The position numbers were made by a program, and so were the translations under genes. A stretch of DNA of 45,568 nucleotides, taken from DTKY01 sp037440765. GTDB taxonomy: Bacteria > Acidobacteriota > Terriglobia > Bryobacterales > Bryobacteraceae. The notes under the pieces were generated by a model. It saw only the letters and a list, made by a program, of their open reading frames with translations, made no database searches and had not been told where the DNA came from. Position 1 is the stretch's first letter, and each line of letters opens with the position of its first letter. The stretch covers positions 1-45,568 of the forward strand of contig JBBITL010000034.1 in assembly GCA_037440765.1 (NCBI GenBank). Direction: 5' to 3'. Positions 36,553 to 45,568 of this stretch are shown here, piece after piece.

Positions 36553-37481
36553 GAAACTCGTTTCCGATAGTGCTGGCGCTGGCCGCGGCACTGGCCGCGC
36601 CCGCCCAGGAGGCCGGCGCCAACCTGCCCGCACAGAGGATTGGGCCCAACGACTTGCTCGCGGTTTCCGTCTACGGCTCCCCGGAGCTTACGCGGAGCGT
36701 CCGCGTAGGCGCCGACGGCGTTATACGCCTGCCCATGCTGAAGCAGCGCATCAAGGCGGCCGGCCTGATGCCCTCGGACCTGGAAATCCGGATAGCCGGG
36801 GCTCTCGGCGAAGAGCAGATTCTGGTCGACCCGGTGGTGACAGTGGCGGTCGCGGAATACCACAGCCGCCCAATCAGCGTGGCCGGCGCCGTTAGAAGCC
36901 CGGTCACCTTCCAGGCCGCCGGCCATGTAACCCTGCTCGACGCGCTGACGCGAGCCGGGGGCCTGAGTCCTGAGGCCGGCCCCGAAGTCCTGGTCAGCCG
37001 CCTGCAACCCGGCCAGGACGGCACGCCGACCGCGCTGGTTCAGCGGGTCCAGGTCAAGAGCCTGATTGACGCCGCCGATCCGGAAGCCAATCTCAGGCTC
37101 GCCGGAGGCGAGGAGATCCGGGTGCCGGAGGCGGGCCGGGTCTACGTTGTCGGAACCGTTCGCCGGCCCGGCGCCTATGCCGTGCAGAACGCGGCGGAGA
37201 CCACCGTGCTCCAGGTGCTGGCCCTGGCCGAGGGACTGGCGCCGTACGCCTCCAGGCAGGCCTTCATCTACCGGCAGGGAGGCCCGGCCGGCTCCAAGCA
37301 CGAGATCGCCATAGAGTTGGGCAAGATCCTGGCGCGCAAGGCGCCCGACGTGCCTCTTCAGCCCAACGACATCTTCTACGTGCCGGACAATACTGGCCGC
37401 CGTATTACTGTGGGCGCACTCGAAAAGATCGCCGGTTTCGGGTCGGCCACCGCTTCCGGCCTCCTGATCTGGCGCCGATAG
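36549..37481 (+). CDS. Wza-like polysaccharide export protein
   Basis: The 310-residue protein has a signal peptide (about 1-20) without a clear lipobox. A Poly_export domain follows (about 30-107, RIGPNDLLAVSVYGSPELTRSVRVGADGVI begins it), then two SLBB domains (about 108-190 and 195-290; the PISVAGAVRSPVTFQ and RVYVVGTVRRPGAYAVQ segments open them). It should form the periplasmic/outer membrane export ring for exopolysaccharide. Compared with E. coli Wza it lacks the lipid-anchor cysteine and the long C-terminal amphipathic helix, as do many such proteins outside the enterics. It is coupled to the NusG-like gene, and a Wzc-like kinase gene follows after 20 bases. Confidence 0.93.
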   Translation: MRNSFPIVLALAAALAAPAQEAGANLPAQRIGPNDLLAVSVYGSPELTRSVRVGADGVIRLPMLKQRIKAAGLMPSDLEIRIAGALGEEQILVDPVVTVAVAEYHSRPISVAGAVRSPVTFQAAGHVTLLDALTRAGGLSPEAGPEVLVSRLQPGQDGTPTALVQRVQVKSLIDAADPEANLRLAGGEEIRVPEAGRVYVVGTVRRPGAYAVQNAAETTVLQVLALAEGLAPYASRQAFIYRQGGPAGSKHEIAIELGKILARKAPDVPLQPNDIFYVPDNTGRRITVGALEKIAGFGSATASGLLIWRR

Positions 37482-37501
37482 CCCGAGGGGAATCCAGCCT
37501 C

Positions 37502-39697
37502 ATGGCAGCACAGAAACTTGAACAAAATCTCCCCGCCGTCATAGAGCAGTACGCCGTTGCCGCTCCTCACGCGCTCAACCATGCGCCCGAGGCGGAGCGC
37601 GAAGAGGCGGCCGTCCCCCTGTCACACTACCTGTGGGTGCTTAAGCGGCACCGCTGGCGGATACTCTCGTTCGTGGCCGCCTCGGTGCTGGCCGCGGTGA
37701 TCGTCTCCAGCCGCCTTACGCCGATATACGAATCCACCGCCACCATTGACATCGACCGGCAGACGCCCACCGGCGTCATCGGGCAGGAGGCGGTCCGATC
37801 AACCACCAACGACGCCGACCAGTTCCTGGCCACGCAGATCAAGCTCATCCAGTCGGACTCGGTCCTGCGGCCGGTGGTGGACAGGTTCGGCCTCCGTCAG
37901 GTGGCGGGCGAACTGGAGACTGCGCCGGCCCCGGCCGGCCCCGCCGAGGACGCTCCCGTGATCCTCAAGAGACTGAGGGTGCTCCGCCCGCCGAACACCT
38001 ATCTTCTGTTGGTCAGCTACCGCAGTTCGGACCCGCAACTGGCGGCCGAGGTCGCCAACGCCGCGGCCCACTCCTACCTGGAGCATACCTACAACATCCG
38101 CTTTCGATCCTCGGCCAGCCTGTCGGCGTTCATGGAGAAGCAACTGGAGGAGCTTAAGGCCAAGATGGAGCGCTCCAGCGCGGCGCTGGCGCAGTTTGAG
38201 CGGGAGCTGAACGTCATCAACCCGGCGGAGAAGACCAACATCCTGTCGGCCCGGCTGCTGCAACTCAACACCGAGTACACCAGCGCCCAGGCCGACCGGG
38301 TGCGCAAGGAAGCGGCCTACCAGTCCGTGCGCACCGGCACTCTGGAAGCCGCGCTGGTCTCCAGCCAGGGCGAGTCGCTCCGCAAGCTTACAGACCGGCT
38401 GAACGAGGCCCGGGAGAGGTTCGCCGAGGTGAAGACGCAGTTCGGGGCCAACCATCCGGAGTACCGGAAGGCGGCAGCGCAGACGGCCGAGGTCCAGAGC
38501 CTGCTGGATGCCGCCACGGCCAACATCAGGCAGCGCGTGGAGATCGAATACAGCCAGGCCGTGCGGCGGGAGAGCATGCTCCAGAAGGCCGTGCAGGATA
38601 CCAAAGCCGAATGGGACAGCCTCAACGCCCGCTCCTTCGAATACCAGGCCTTCAAGCGCGAGGCCGAGGCCGACAAGGCCCTGTACGAGGAACTGGTTCG
38701 CAGAATCCAGGAAGCGGGCATCAACGCCAGCTTCCAGAGCAACTCCATCCGGATCGCGGATCCGGCCCGGCCGGCCGCCAGGCCCGTGTTTCCCAACATC
38801 AGGCTCAACGTGCTGCTGGCGTTTCTGTTTTCCGGCCTGCTGGCGGTGGGCATGGCCGTGCTGAGCGACGTGCTCGACAACACGGTGAGGGACCCTGAGC
38901 AGGCCTCGCGCGTGCTCCGGTCCGAGGTCGTCGGCACGCTGCCCATCGTGAAGACGTGGCGCGGCCGCCTGGGGCCGGCCGTGGCCGGCGGCAGCCTCGC
39001 CCTGATGCCGGTGAAGGGCAACGGGGACCACTCGGTGACCGGCTACGGCGAAGCCATCCGCACGCTGCGCAACTCCATCCTGCTGGCGGACTTCGACCGG
39101 CGGCTGCGGTCGCTGCTGGTCACAAGCGCCTCGCCCGGGGAAGGGAAGTCAACCGTCGCCGCCCATCTGGCGGTGGCCCACGCCGAGCAGGGGCACCGCA
39201 CGCTGTTGATTGACGGCGACCTGCGCCGTCCGAGCGTCCACCGGCGCTTCGATATTCCGGGCGCCGTGGGGCTGTCGAACGTCCTTCTGGCAGAGACCTC
39301 CTGGCAGCAGGCTGTGGTGAAACTGCCTGCGCTCGCGAACCTGGAAGTCCTGCCCGCGGGACCCAGCAGCCGCCGCGCGGCGGACCTGGTTGGAAGGGGG
39401 CTCCAGGAGCTGCTGGACGAGGCCGTCGCGCAGTACGACCTCGTGATACTGGACGCCCCGCCGCTGCTGGGTTTCGCCGAGCCGTTGCAGATGGCGACGG
39501 TCGTGGACGGGGTGGTGGTCATCACGCGCGCGGGGGAAACCAGCCGCAAGGCGGTGGCCAGCGTGATCGCCACACTGAACCGGCTGCGCTCGGCCGTGGT
39601 CGGGGTGGTGCTCAACGAAGTGCACACGGGAATGAGCGACAGCTATCACTACTACAGCCACTACGGCAAGTACTACAAGCCGGACGCCCGCGCCTGA
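37502..39697 (+). CDS. Wzc-like polysaccharide co-polymerase with tyrosine autokinase domain
   Basis: The 731-residue protein has a Wzz-type N-terminal part: helix 1 at about 52-70, then a long periplasmic coiled-coil region to about 425, then helix 2 at about 433-455. The cytoplasmic BY-kinase domain has Walker A SASPGEGKST (542-551, Lys549), Walker A' LLIDGDLRRP (568-577) and Walker B VILDAPP (648-654, Asp651). The C-terminal tyrosine cluster, Tyr715, 717, 718, 721, 724 and 725, is the autophosphorylation site. It controls chain length and export together with the Wza-like protein. A GAGGGG site precedes the ATG. Confidence 0.95.
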   Translation: MAAQKLEQNLPAVIEQYAVAAPHALNHAPEAEREEAAVPLSHYLWVLKRHRWRILSFVAASVLAAVIVSSRLTPIYESTATIDIDRQTPTGVIGQEAVRSTTNDADQFLATQIKLIQSDSVLRPVVDRFGLRQVAGELETAPAPAGPAEDAPVILKRLRVLRPPNTYLLLVSYRSSDPQLAAEVANAAAHSYLEHTYNIRFRSSASLSAFMEKQLEELKAKMERSSAALAQFERELNVINPAEKTNILSARLLQLNTEYTSAQADRVRKEAAYQSVRTGTLEAALVSSQGESLRKLTDRLNEARERFAEVKTQFGANHPEYRKAAAQTAEVQSLLDAATANIRQRVEIEYSQAVRRESMLQKAVQDTKAEWDSLNARSFEYQAFKREAEADKALYEELVRRIQEAGINASFQSNSIRIADPARPAARPVFPNIRLNVLLAFLFSGLLAVGMAVLSDVLDNTVRDPEQASRVLRSEVVGTLPIVKTWRGRLGPAVAGGSLALMPVKGNGDHSVTGYGEAIRTLRNSILLADFDRRLRSLLVTSASPGEGKSTVAAHLAVAHAEQGHRTLLIDGDLRRPSVHRRFDIPGAVGLSNVLLAETSWQQAVVKLPALANLEVLPAGPSSRRAADLVGRGLQELLDEAVAQYDLVILDAPPLLGFAEPLQMATVVDGVVVITRAGETSRKAVASVIATLNRLRSAVVGVVLNEVHTGMSDSYHYYSHYGKYYKPDARA

Positions 39698-39750
39698 GCC
39701 GCGCCCGGGCGCCATGCGGGATTGGAACACACAGCATAGGAGAACTCTGA

Positions 39751-42700
39751 ATGAACGCATCACCCTTCGCGAAGTCTCGTCTCTGGCGGCGGCTGGCCGC
39801 CCTGCTGGCGGCGGTCCCCTGCGCCGTGGCGGCCTGGACCGGCGGGAGTTCCTCCGTCGGCCAGGCGCGCGCGCTGCCGCTGTTCTTCGTGCCGCACAGG
39901 GTGGAGGCGGGCGCAGCGGGCGGCTACCTGCTGCGGGCGCCCCACATGGCGGCGTTGTTCACGCCGTCGGGGGCTTCGTTCGAGGCGCGCGGGGAGCGGT
40001 TCGAGCTGCGCTTCCTGGGCGCAAATCCGATGCCCCGGATCGAGCCGGCCGACCGGCTGGCAGGCAAGGTCAACTACCTGACCGGTTCCCGGCCGGAGCA
40101 TTGGCAGGCGAATGTATCGACCTACGGGGCCATAGTCTACCGGGGGCTGTACGAGGGCATCGACCTTCACTACGCAGCCGGGCGGGACGGGCTGAAAAGC
40201 GAATTCCACCTCAGGCCGGGTGCTGATCCTGGTGTGATCCGATGGCGCTACCACGGGGCGGGCGTGCCGCGTCTGAGCGGGGACGGCGACCTGATTGTGC
40301 CGCTGGCCGGCGGTGAATTCGCCGAACACAGGCCCGTGCTGTATCAGGAGGCCGGCGGACGGCGCGTGCCGGTGGAGGGCGCCTACCAGGTCTTGGAGGA
40401 CGGTTCGGCCGGCTTCCTGGTGGGACCATACGACCGCACGCGGGCGCTGGTGATCGACCCGGTGCTGTCCTACAGCACATTTCTTGGCGGCGGCGGGCTG
40501 GACTGGGCGCGCGCCGTCGCCGCCGACGGCGCCGGCAACGTGTATGTGGCGGGATTCACCGATTCCTCCGACTTTCCCGTGGCCAGCCCCTATCAGGCCA
40601 CGCGCCGCGGCGGCGTTGACGCGTTCGTGGCCAAGCTCAATCCCGCCGGCACAGCGCTGGTCTACTGCACCTACCTGGGCGGCAGTCTGGACGACCGGGC
40701 GTTCGGCGTAGCCGTCGACAGCGCCGGCAGCGCGTATGTCACAGGCTGGACCAGTTCCTCGAATTTCCCGACCACCAGCGGCGCCAGGCAGCGCGCGCCC
40801 GGCGGCGGACGCGACGCGTTCGTGGCCAAGCTCAACCCGGCGGGAAGCGCCCTCGAATACAGCACCTACCTTGGGGGCAGCGGCAACGACAGCGCCAATG
40901 CGATTGCCGTGGATGGAGCCGGAAACGCGCATGTCGCCGGCGACACCGCTTCCACGAATTTCCCGGTGCTGAACGCATGGCGCAGCTCGGCGGGCGGAGG
41001 CCAGGACGCCTTCGCCGCCCGGTTGAACGCGGCGGGCAGCGGCCTGATATGGAGCACGTACCTGGGGGGCGGCGCGACCGACAGCGCCGCGGCGCTGGCT
41101 CTGGACGCCGCCGGCAACGTCCTGGTGACCGGCGGCACCACCTCCACCGACTTTCCCACCCATCTGGCTGTGCAAGGCGCCAGCGGCGGGGCGCAGGACG
41201 CTTTTGTCGTCAAGCTGTCCTCCGCCGGGGGGGCGCCGTTGTTCAGCACGTACCTGGGAGGCAGCGGGGGCGCGGTGGGCTCGGGCGAGGCCGGCGCGGC
41301 GATCGCCGCCGACGCCCAGGGCAACGTCTATGTTGCAGGCCACACCAGCTCCACCAACTTCCCAACCGTCAACGCCTATCGCTCCACGCACTCCGGCGGG
41401 ACCATCGACTGCTTCCTCAGCAAGCTCAACGCCGCCGGAAGCGCACTGGTCTACAGCACGTACTACGGCGGAAGCGGCGCGGACTGGGCCACTGCCATCG
41501 GCGTGAGTTCGAACGGGGCGGCCGTGGTGGCCGGTTACACGTCTTCGTCCAACCTGCCGCTGGTGTCGCCCGTGCAGCCGGCCAGGGCAGGCGGCTTCGA
41601 CGGGTTCGTGGCGAGGCTGGCGCCGGCGGGCAACGCGCTGGAGATGGCGACCTACCTCGGGGGAGCCGATGCGGATACGGTGAGCGCCCTGGCGGTGGAT
41701 GCGGGCGGAACAGTCTGGATCGCGGGGCAGACGCTCTCGCCGGATTTCCCGGTCAGACAGCCCCTTCAGTCCTCCATCGTCGGGGGCTATTCGGCCTTTC
41801 TGGCGAAACTCAGCGAGGCCGTGCCCACGGCCGTGTTTCGATCAGGCATCGGGAACACAATCCTGACCACGTATGGTTCGCCGGGCCTGGCCAACGCGCT
41901 CGGCACCATCGCCAGCGCGCCGTCGCTCTCGCAGAACCCCGCCGGGGACACATTCGTCGTGGGACGGACCTCGTCCGGCCGCGTCTGGATGAACCGCTTC
42001 GTGGTGGGGACCCAGGCGTGGGCCGGCTGGGAAATGGCCAGCGGTTTCATGACCGGCGATCCGGCCATCGCCGCCGATCCCGGCGGAGGGGCATACGTGG
42101 TGGCGCGCGACGCGTCGCTCAGTTACTGGATAACGCGCTGGACTCCCGGCGCCGGCTTCGGCGCCTGGACCGCCCTCGGAGGGAACTTCGCCACCGACCC
42201 AGCCATCGCGTGCGGCGCCGACGGCGCGGTCCACATCGTGGGCCGCGACAGCACCGGCGTGGTCGCCGGGGGGCGGTTTGGGCCGGGCGGCGGGTTTGCC
42301 GGCTGGGTTCCCGCCTCGTCCGGGCCGCCGGCCGCCGGGAAGCCTGCAATCACCATCGGTTCCGACGGGGCGGCCTACGTCGCCGCGCGCGCGGCGGCCA
42401 CCAACAACACATGGATGGCGCGCCTCCAGGGGGGCGTCTGGGGAACCTGGCACAACGGCGGGGGTACCGCGAAGACCGACCCTGAGGTTGCGGCCACGGC
42501 CGGCTGGGTGTACGCCGCCGTCACCAACATCCACGACCAGGTCTACGTGCAGGCGTTCCGGGAAGGCACGGGCAACGGCTGGCAGGGCTGGCAGTTTCTC
42601 AACGGGGTTCTGGTCAAGGCCGGGATGGCTGCCTCCGGCGGGCGATATTACGTGGCCGGAAGGAACAGCGCGGGCACGCTTTACTGGTACCAGTCCGGGG

Positions 42701-42765
42701 TCGGCTGGACCTTCCTGGGTCACTCGGGGCTCGCTGCCAGCGACCTGGCGGCGAGTCCCCGGTAG
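39751..42765 (+). CDS. Secreted SBBP-repeat protein fused to a PLL-like propeller
   Basis: The 1004-residue protein has a signal peptide (about 1-28) and an N-terminal conserved domain (about 40-235, containing NYLTGSRPEHWQANVSTYGAIVY in two parts). Seven SBBP units of about 64 residues follow (about 240-690), each beginning YSTYLGG-like and containing VYVAGxTxSxxFP. The last 300 residues carry about six Trp-rich units such as FGAWTALGG and WGTWHNGGG, the pattern of PLL-type (DUF346) sugar-binding propellers. Two beta-propellers in one secreted protein, inside a polysaccharide operon, suggest a surface or matrix protein that may bind the polysaccharide. AGGAGA precedes the ATG. Its TAG overlaps the next gene's GTG. 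Confidence 0.9.
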   Translation: MNASPFAKSRLWRRLAALLAAVPCAVAAWTGGSSSVGQARALPLFFVPHRVEAGAAGGYLLRAPHMAALFTPSGASFEARGERFELRFLGANPMPRIEPADRLAGKVNYLTGSRPEHWQANVSTYGAIVYRGLYEGIDLHYAAGRDGLKSEFHLRPGADPGVIRWRYHGAGVPRLSGDGDLIVPLAGGEFAEHRPVLYQEAGGRRVPVEGAYQVLEDGSAGFLVGPYDRTRALVIDPVLSYSTFLGGGGLDWARAVAADGAGNVYVAGFTDSSDFPVASPYQATRRGGVDAFVAKLNPAGTALVYCTYLGGSLDDRAFGVAVDSAGSAYVTGWTSSSNFPTTSGARQRAPGGGRDAFVAKLNPAGSALEYSTYLGGSGNDSANAIAVDGAGNAHVAGDTASTNFPVLNAWRSSAGGGQDAFAARLNAAGSGLIWSTYLGGGATDSAAALALDAAGNVLVTGGTTSTDFPTHLAVQGASGGAQDAFVVKLSSAGGAPLFSTYLGGSGGAVGSGEAGAAIAADAQGNVYVAGHTSSTNFPTVNAYRSTHSGGTIDCFLSKLNAAGSALVYSTYYGGSGADWATAIGVSSNGAAVVAGYTSSSNLPLVSPVQPARAGGFDGFVARLAPAGNALEMATYLGGADADTVSALAVDAGGTVWIAGQTLSPDFPVRQPLQSSIVGGYSAFLAKLSEAVPTAVFRSGIGNTILTTYGSPGLANALGTIASAPSLSQNPAGDTFVVGRTSSGRVWMNRFVVGTQAWAGWEMASGFMTGDPAIAADPGGGAYVVARDASLSYWITRWTPGAGFGAWTALGGNFATDPAIACGADGAVHIVGRDSTGVVAGGRFGPGGGFAGWVPASSGPPAAGKPAITIGSDGAAYVAARAAATNNTWMARLQGGVWGTWHNGGGTAKTDPEVAATAGWVYAAVTNIHDQVYVQAFREGTGNGWQGWQFLNGVLVKAGMAASGGRYYVAGRNSAGTLYWYQSGVGWTFLGHSGLAASDLAASPR

Positions 42766-44063
42766 TGGCCTGCCTGCCGGCTGGGCCAGCGGCGCTGGAT
42801 TCGCCGGGGGCGTTCAGGCGCTGGACGGGTTCCCTGACGCTGGCGGTTGCGGACCAGGCCCTGGCCTCGGGCGTCCACTTCGGCATCAGCCTGCTTCTGG
42901 CCCGGCGGCTGGAACCCGCTGACTACGGCTCTTTCGCGCTGGCTTACGCCATGTTCCTGCTTGCGGCAGGCGTCCACAACGCCGTGATTCTCGAACCCAT
43001 GAGCGTGATAGGCCCGGCCCGCTACGCGGCGAGCCTGTCTTCCTATTTCGGCGTGATGGTCCGGCTGCATGCGGGGCTGACGCTGGCGATCGCCGCGGCG
43101 CTGGTCTCGGGAGCCGCGGTCCTGGCGGCGCTGGCGAGCCCGCTGTGGCCCGCCGTGCTCGCCGGGGGACTGGCGGCGCCCTGCGTGCTCCTGTTCTGGC
43201 TGGCGCGCCGGGCCTGCTACGCGGCCTCCCGGCCGGCTCTGGCCGCGGCCGGCAGCCTGTTCTATGCGGTTCTGCTGGCCGGAGGGCTGGCATGGCTGAT
43301 GACCGGCGGGCGGCTTTCCCTGGGCAGCGTTTTCTTGCTGATGGCCGGCGCCGCTGTGACGGCCAGCGCCGGGCTGGGCCGCCGCCTGGGGATGCGCTCC
43401 GGCCACCTGCTCGGCCGTGCGGCAGCCGGACGCCTCAGCGAGGCCGCCGGCCGCCACTGGAACTATGCCCGCTGGTCGCTCGGCTCGACGGCGCTCTACT
43501 GGCTGGCCGGGTCCATCTATCTGCCGATGGTCGCAGCGCTGGCGGGGCTGGAGGCGGTGGCGGCCTACCGCGCGGCCGACAATCTGCTGCTGCCGATGAG
43601 CCAGGCGCTGACCGGGGCCGGGCTGCTTATCCTGCCATGGCTGAGCCGGCAGCACAGCCTCCGCGGAAACCGCTTCCTTAGGATCGCGGCGGTGAGGATC
43701 TCCCTGGTCGCGGCCGCGGCGGCCGGCGCATACCTGCTGGTGATTCTGATGTTCGGCCAAGGAATAATGCGGCTGGTCTATGGGGGCGATTTCTATTTGG
43801 CCTACTTCGGGCTCGTGCCGTACCTGGGCGCCGCCGTGCTTCTGCGCGCCATCGGGGACACCGGCTTCGGGGCGGCGTCCAGGGCTGCCGGGCGCCCCGA
43901 CATCGGGTTCCGGGCCACGGCGCTCTCTGCGGGCGTGACGCTGACGGCGGGCTTGGCGATGGTGTGGCGCTGGGGCGCAGAGGGGGCCTCGGCGGGGTGG
44001 ATGGTCAGCTCTGCCGCCGCCGGTCTGGCGCAGGCCTGGCTGTTCCGGAGCCGGATCAGATGA
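42765..44063 (+). CDS. Wzx-like polysaccharide flippase
   Basis: The 432-residue hydrophobic protein has about 12 membrane helices in the MOP/MATE-like arrangement of lipid-linked oligosaccharide flippases. It opens with the family-like DQALASGVHFGISLLLARRLEPADYGSFALAY. It should move undecaprenyl-linked repeat units from the cytoplasmic to the periplasmic side. The start is GTG at 42765, overlapping the TAG of the SBBP gene (TAGTG); no ATG occurs before the first helix and the ribosome binding site is weak, so coupling is likely. The stop overlaps the polymerase ATG (ATGA). Confidence 0.88.
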   Translation: MACLPAGPAALDSPGAFRRWTGSLTLAVADQALASGVHFGISLLLARRLEPADYGSFALAYAMFLLAAGVHNAVILEPMSVIGPARYAASLSSYFGVMVRLHAGLTLAIAAALVSGAAVLAALASPLWPAVLAGGLAAPCVLLFWLARRACYAASRPALAAAGSLFYAVLLAGGLAWLMTGGRLSLGSVFLLMAGAAVTASAGLGRRLGMRSGHLLGRAAAGRLSEAAGRHWNYARWSLGSTALYWLAGSIYLPMVAALAGLEAVAAYRAADNLLLPMSQALTGAGLLILPWLSRQHSLRGNRFLRIAAVRISLVAAAAAGAYLLVILMFGQGIMRLVYGGDFYLAYFGLVPYLGAAVLLRAIGDTGFGAASRAAGRPDIGFRATALSAGVTLTAGLAMVWRWGAEGASAGWMVSSAAAGLAQAWLFRSRIR

Positions 44064-45550
44064 GCGTGCTGGCGGCCGTGGCGGGCCACGGGTTGCACGG
44101 CTGGTTGTGGTGGGCGCCGCTGGTGGCGCTGCTCGCTCTGGCGGCGACACTGCCGGGGCTTCAGGCGGCGTTCCTGGCGGCGCTGCTGTTTCCGGCGCTG
44201 ATCGCCTTCTCCCGCTTCCGGGTTGACGGCCTGGCGGCGGCTTTCCTGATCTGCCAGAGCCTGGTGCACTTACTCAAGCGGCTGATCTTCGTCTTAGGCC
44301 CGCAGCCGCATGCCGTGTATCTGGGCATACAGTTACTGCCCTCCGTCGTGGTGCTTCTCCTTTCTGCTGTGGCGATGAAGCAACTGCGCGGCCGGAAGCT
44401 GCCCTGGAGCGCGCGCCTGTTAGCCGCATTCCTGGCGCTTTCCGTGGCCTTGACGCTGCGCGGACTGGCCGATCTGCCGTGGCTGATAGTGCTGTCGGCC
44501 ATCCACCAGTATCTGCTGCCCTTCCTGCTGTATTTCGCCGGGCTGACTCTTACGCCCAGCAGGCTGGCCCGCGTGGGGCGGACCATGGCGATTCTGGCCT
44601 GCCTGTCGGTCGTCTACGGGCTCGTCCAGCTTGCGGGCGGCCCGACCGCGCTGGACCGCGCCTGGGCGAACGAAACCTACTCGTTCTCCATTCACGGCGG
44701 AAAGGTGTTCGCGTACCTTGAGGGGGCAGCCCTTGAGTTTCGCTCTTACTCCTACTACGCAGATCCGCTGACCTGGGGCTTCGCCCTGCTGGCGGGACTG
44801 GCCGGGGCGGCTGCGGCCAGGAGGCTGGGACGCATGTCCCGGGCGATGTTCGCCGTGGCCGGCCTTGTGATGCTGGCGGGTCTGTTTTTCACCCTGACCA
44901 GGACCGTGTGGGTGGGACTGGCGGTGGCGCTGGCGGTGTTCGGACTGCTGGCCAGGCCGGGGCTGCGGCGCCCCTGGCTGGTGTTCGCCCTGGTGATGGG
45001 CTCGTTCGCGGGTGTGGTGACGGCGGGCGGCTTTGTATACCGGGAGTTTTTCCTGGAGCGCCGGATACAGGCGTTCCGGAGCCCCATTCTGACGCGCTAC
45101 TTGACAGTAGGGACCATCGAAGCCAGAACATCGGCGTGGAACGCCCTCAAGGAAGCGGCCGAGGCTTCCCCGGTGTGGGGACAAGGCTACGGAGTCATGC
45201 TTTGGGTCAACCGCAACCGTGACGTGTCCCAGGAGCACCGGCAGCTGGTCTCCCACAATTTCCTGGTGGAACTGGTCTTCAACACGGGCATCCCGGGCGC
45301 TTTGCTGTTTCTGGGCTTTTTCTGGCAGTGGCTGAGGGAGGCCTTCAGAGCGCTGGGGCTTAGTGCGAACCCGGGACATCGCCGTGTTATCCGGTGGCTG
45401 ATCGCATTCGCGGCGGGGTGCATGGTGACGGGCTACTTGAACGGCCCGAGCTTCATGACGGGCGAGTGGTTCCTTTTGCTCGGCGCGATGGCCGGACTCG
45501 GGCGGCACTGGAGCGCGCGGGTGCGGCCGTCGCCGGAGTGGAGAAGCTGA
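44060..45550 (+). CDS. Wzy/O-antigen ligase-type polysaccharide polymerase
   Basis: The 496-residue membrane protein has about 12 helices and the Wzy_C features: a large periplasmic loop with RTSAWNALKEAAEASPVWGQGYG, followed by SHNFLVELVFNTGIPGALL, where the histidine is a hallmark of the ligase/polymerase family. It should join repeat units on the periplasmic face, or ligate polymer to an acceptor. I chose the ATG at 44060, which overlaps the flippase stop; the frame is open 32 codons further upstream, but that part is antisense-like sequence within the flippase gene. Confidence 0.9.
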   Translation: MSVLAAVAGHGLHGWLWWAPLVALLALAATLPGLQAAFLAALLFPALIAFSRFRVDGLAAAFLICQSLVHLLKRLIFVLGPQPHAVYLGIQLLPSVVVLLLSAVAMKQLRGRKLPWSARLLAAFLALSVALTLRGLADLPWLIVLSAIHQYLLPFLLYFAGLTLTPSRLARVGRTMAILACLSVVYGLVQLAGGPTALDRAWANETYSFSIHGGKVFAYLEGAALEFRSYSYYADPLTWGFALLAGLAGAAAARRLGRMSRAMFAVAGLVMLAGLFFTLTRTVWVGLAVALAVFGLLARPGLRRPWLVFALVMGSFAGVVTAGGFVYREFFLERRIQAFRSPILTRYLTVGTIEARTSAWNALKEAAEASPVWGQGYGVMLWVNRNRDVSQEHRQLVSHNFLVELVFNTGIPGALLFLGFFWQWLREAFRALGLSANPGHRRVIRWLIAFAAGCMVTGYLNGPSFMTGEWFLLLGAMAGLGRHWSARVRPSPEWRS

Positions 45551-45551
45551 C

Positions 45552-45568
45552 ATGGGTGTTTCACTCTG
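45552..45568 (+). CDS. Start of a further exopolysaccharide-operon gene
   Basis: An ATG one base after the polymerase stop, with GGAG nine bases upstream, opens a frame reading MGVSL before the window ends. By position it is likely another polysaccharide gene, such as a glycosyltransferase, but five residues cannot identify it. Confidence 0.5.

Overview
The window is a high-GC, densely packed bacterial chromosome segment with 33 protein genes, the two at the ends being partial. I see no rRNA, tRNA, CRISPR array, phage gene or insertion sequence. The protein set points to an Acidobacteriota genome, probably of the Solibacteres/Bryobacterales type: a very large TonB-dependent receptor with an N-terminal carboxypeptidase-regulatory-like domain, a DUF1080 protein, a secreted SBBP-repeat protein, a paired active/inactive M16 peptidase, and a TonB-like protein starting MFEQTFV. 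The lineage is inferred from gene content only.

Layout. (1) 1-4597, minus strand: tgt, yajC, secD, secF and the first codons of a TonB-like gene, i.e. the Sec accessory operon. (2) 4660-12118, plus strand: an exported nitroreductase, then recO-glyQ-glyS-ppdK with overlapping or close starts, a strong Rho-independent terminator at about 11716-11747, and rpmE. (3) 12260-20170, minus strand: a seven-gene run from DUF1080 through the M16 pair, an esterase, a FecR-like protein and a SPOR protein to lnt. It has a good promoter at 20221-20250 and ends at a REP-like palindrome facing rpmE. (4) 20270-23839, plus: a giant TonB-dependent receptor, convergent with a bacterioferritin (23847-24347, minus). 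(5) 24732-34331, plus: a tight five-gene operon of TonB-dependent receptor, exported CobN-family protein, two FtsX/MacB-type permeases without ATPase domains, and an unrecognised protein. A 384-base leader region with a strong stem-loop precedes it. A MacA/HlyD-type periplasmic adaptor (34369-35589, minus) converges on its end. (6) 35923 to the right edge, plus: an exopolysaccharide operon with a specialised NusG-like factor, Wza-like export protein, Wzc-like autokinase, SBBP/PLL-like double propeller protein, Wzx-like flippase, Wzy-like polymerase, and the start of one more gene.

The most interesting region is 24348-34331. CobN is normally a cytoplasmic, ATP-dependent cobaltochelatase subunit. 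Here a CobN-family protein has a signal peptide and a C-terminal membrane anchor, lacks CobS/CobT or ChlI/ChlD partners in the window, and lies 12 bases downstream of a receptor with the YREP/NPAL motif pair seen in haem and siderophore receptors. This resembles the CobN-family HmuS proteins of Bacteroidota haem-uptake loci. A periplasmic metal-tetrapyrrole handling or metal-removal system, with an iron-storage gene next door, is a reasonable hypothesis. The link to two ABC-type permeases and an unknown protein looks unusual.

Other points of note are a SecF with an extra domain resembling helix-hairpin-helix, a RecO without its zinc finger, a fused SBBP and PLL-like secreted protein inside the polysaccharide operon, and recurrent extended -10 promoters of the form TGCTAnanT.
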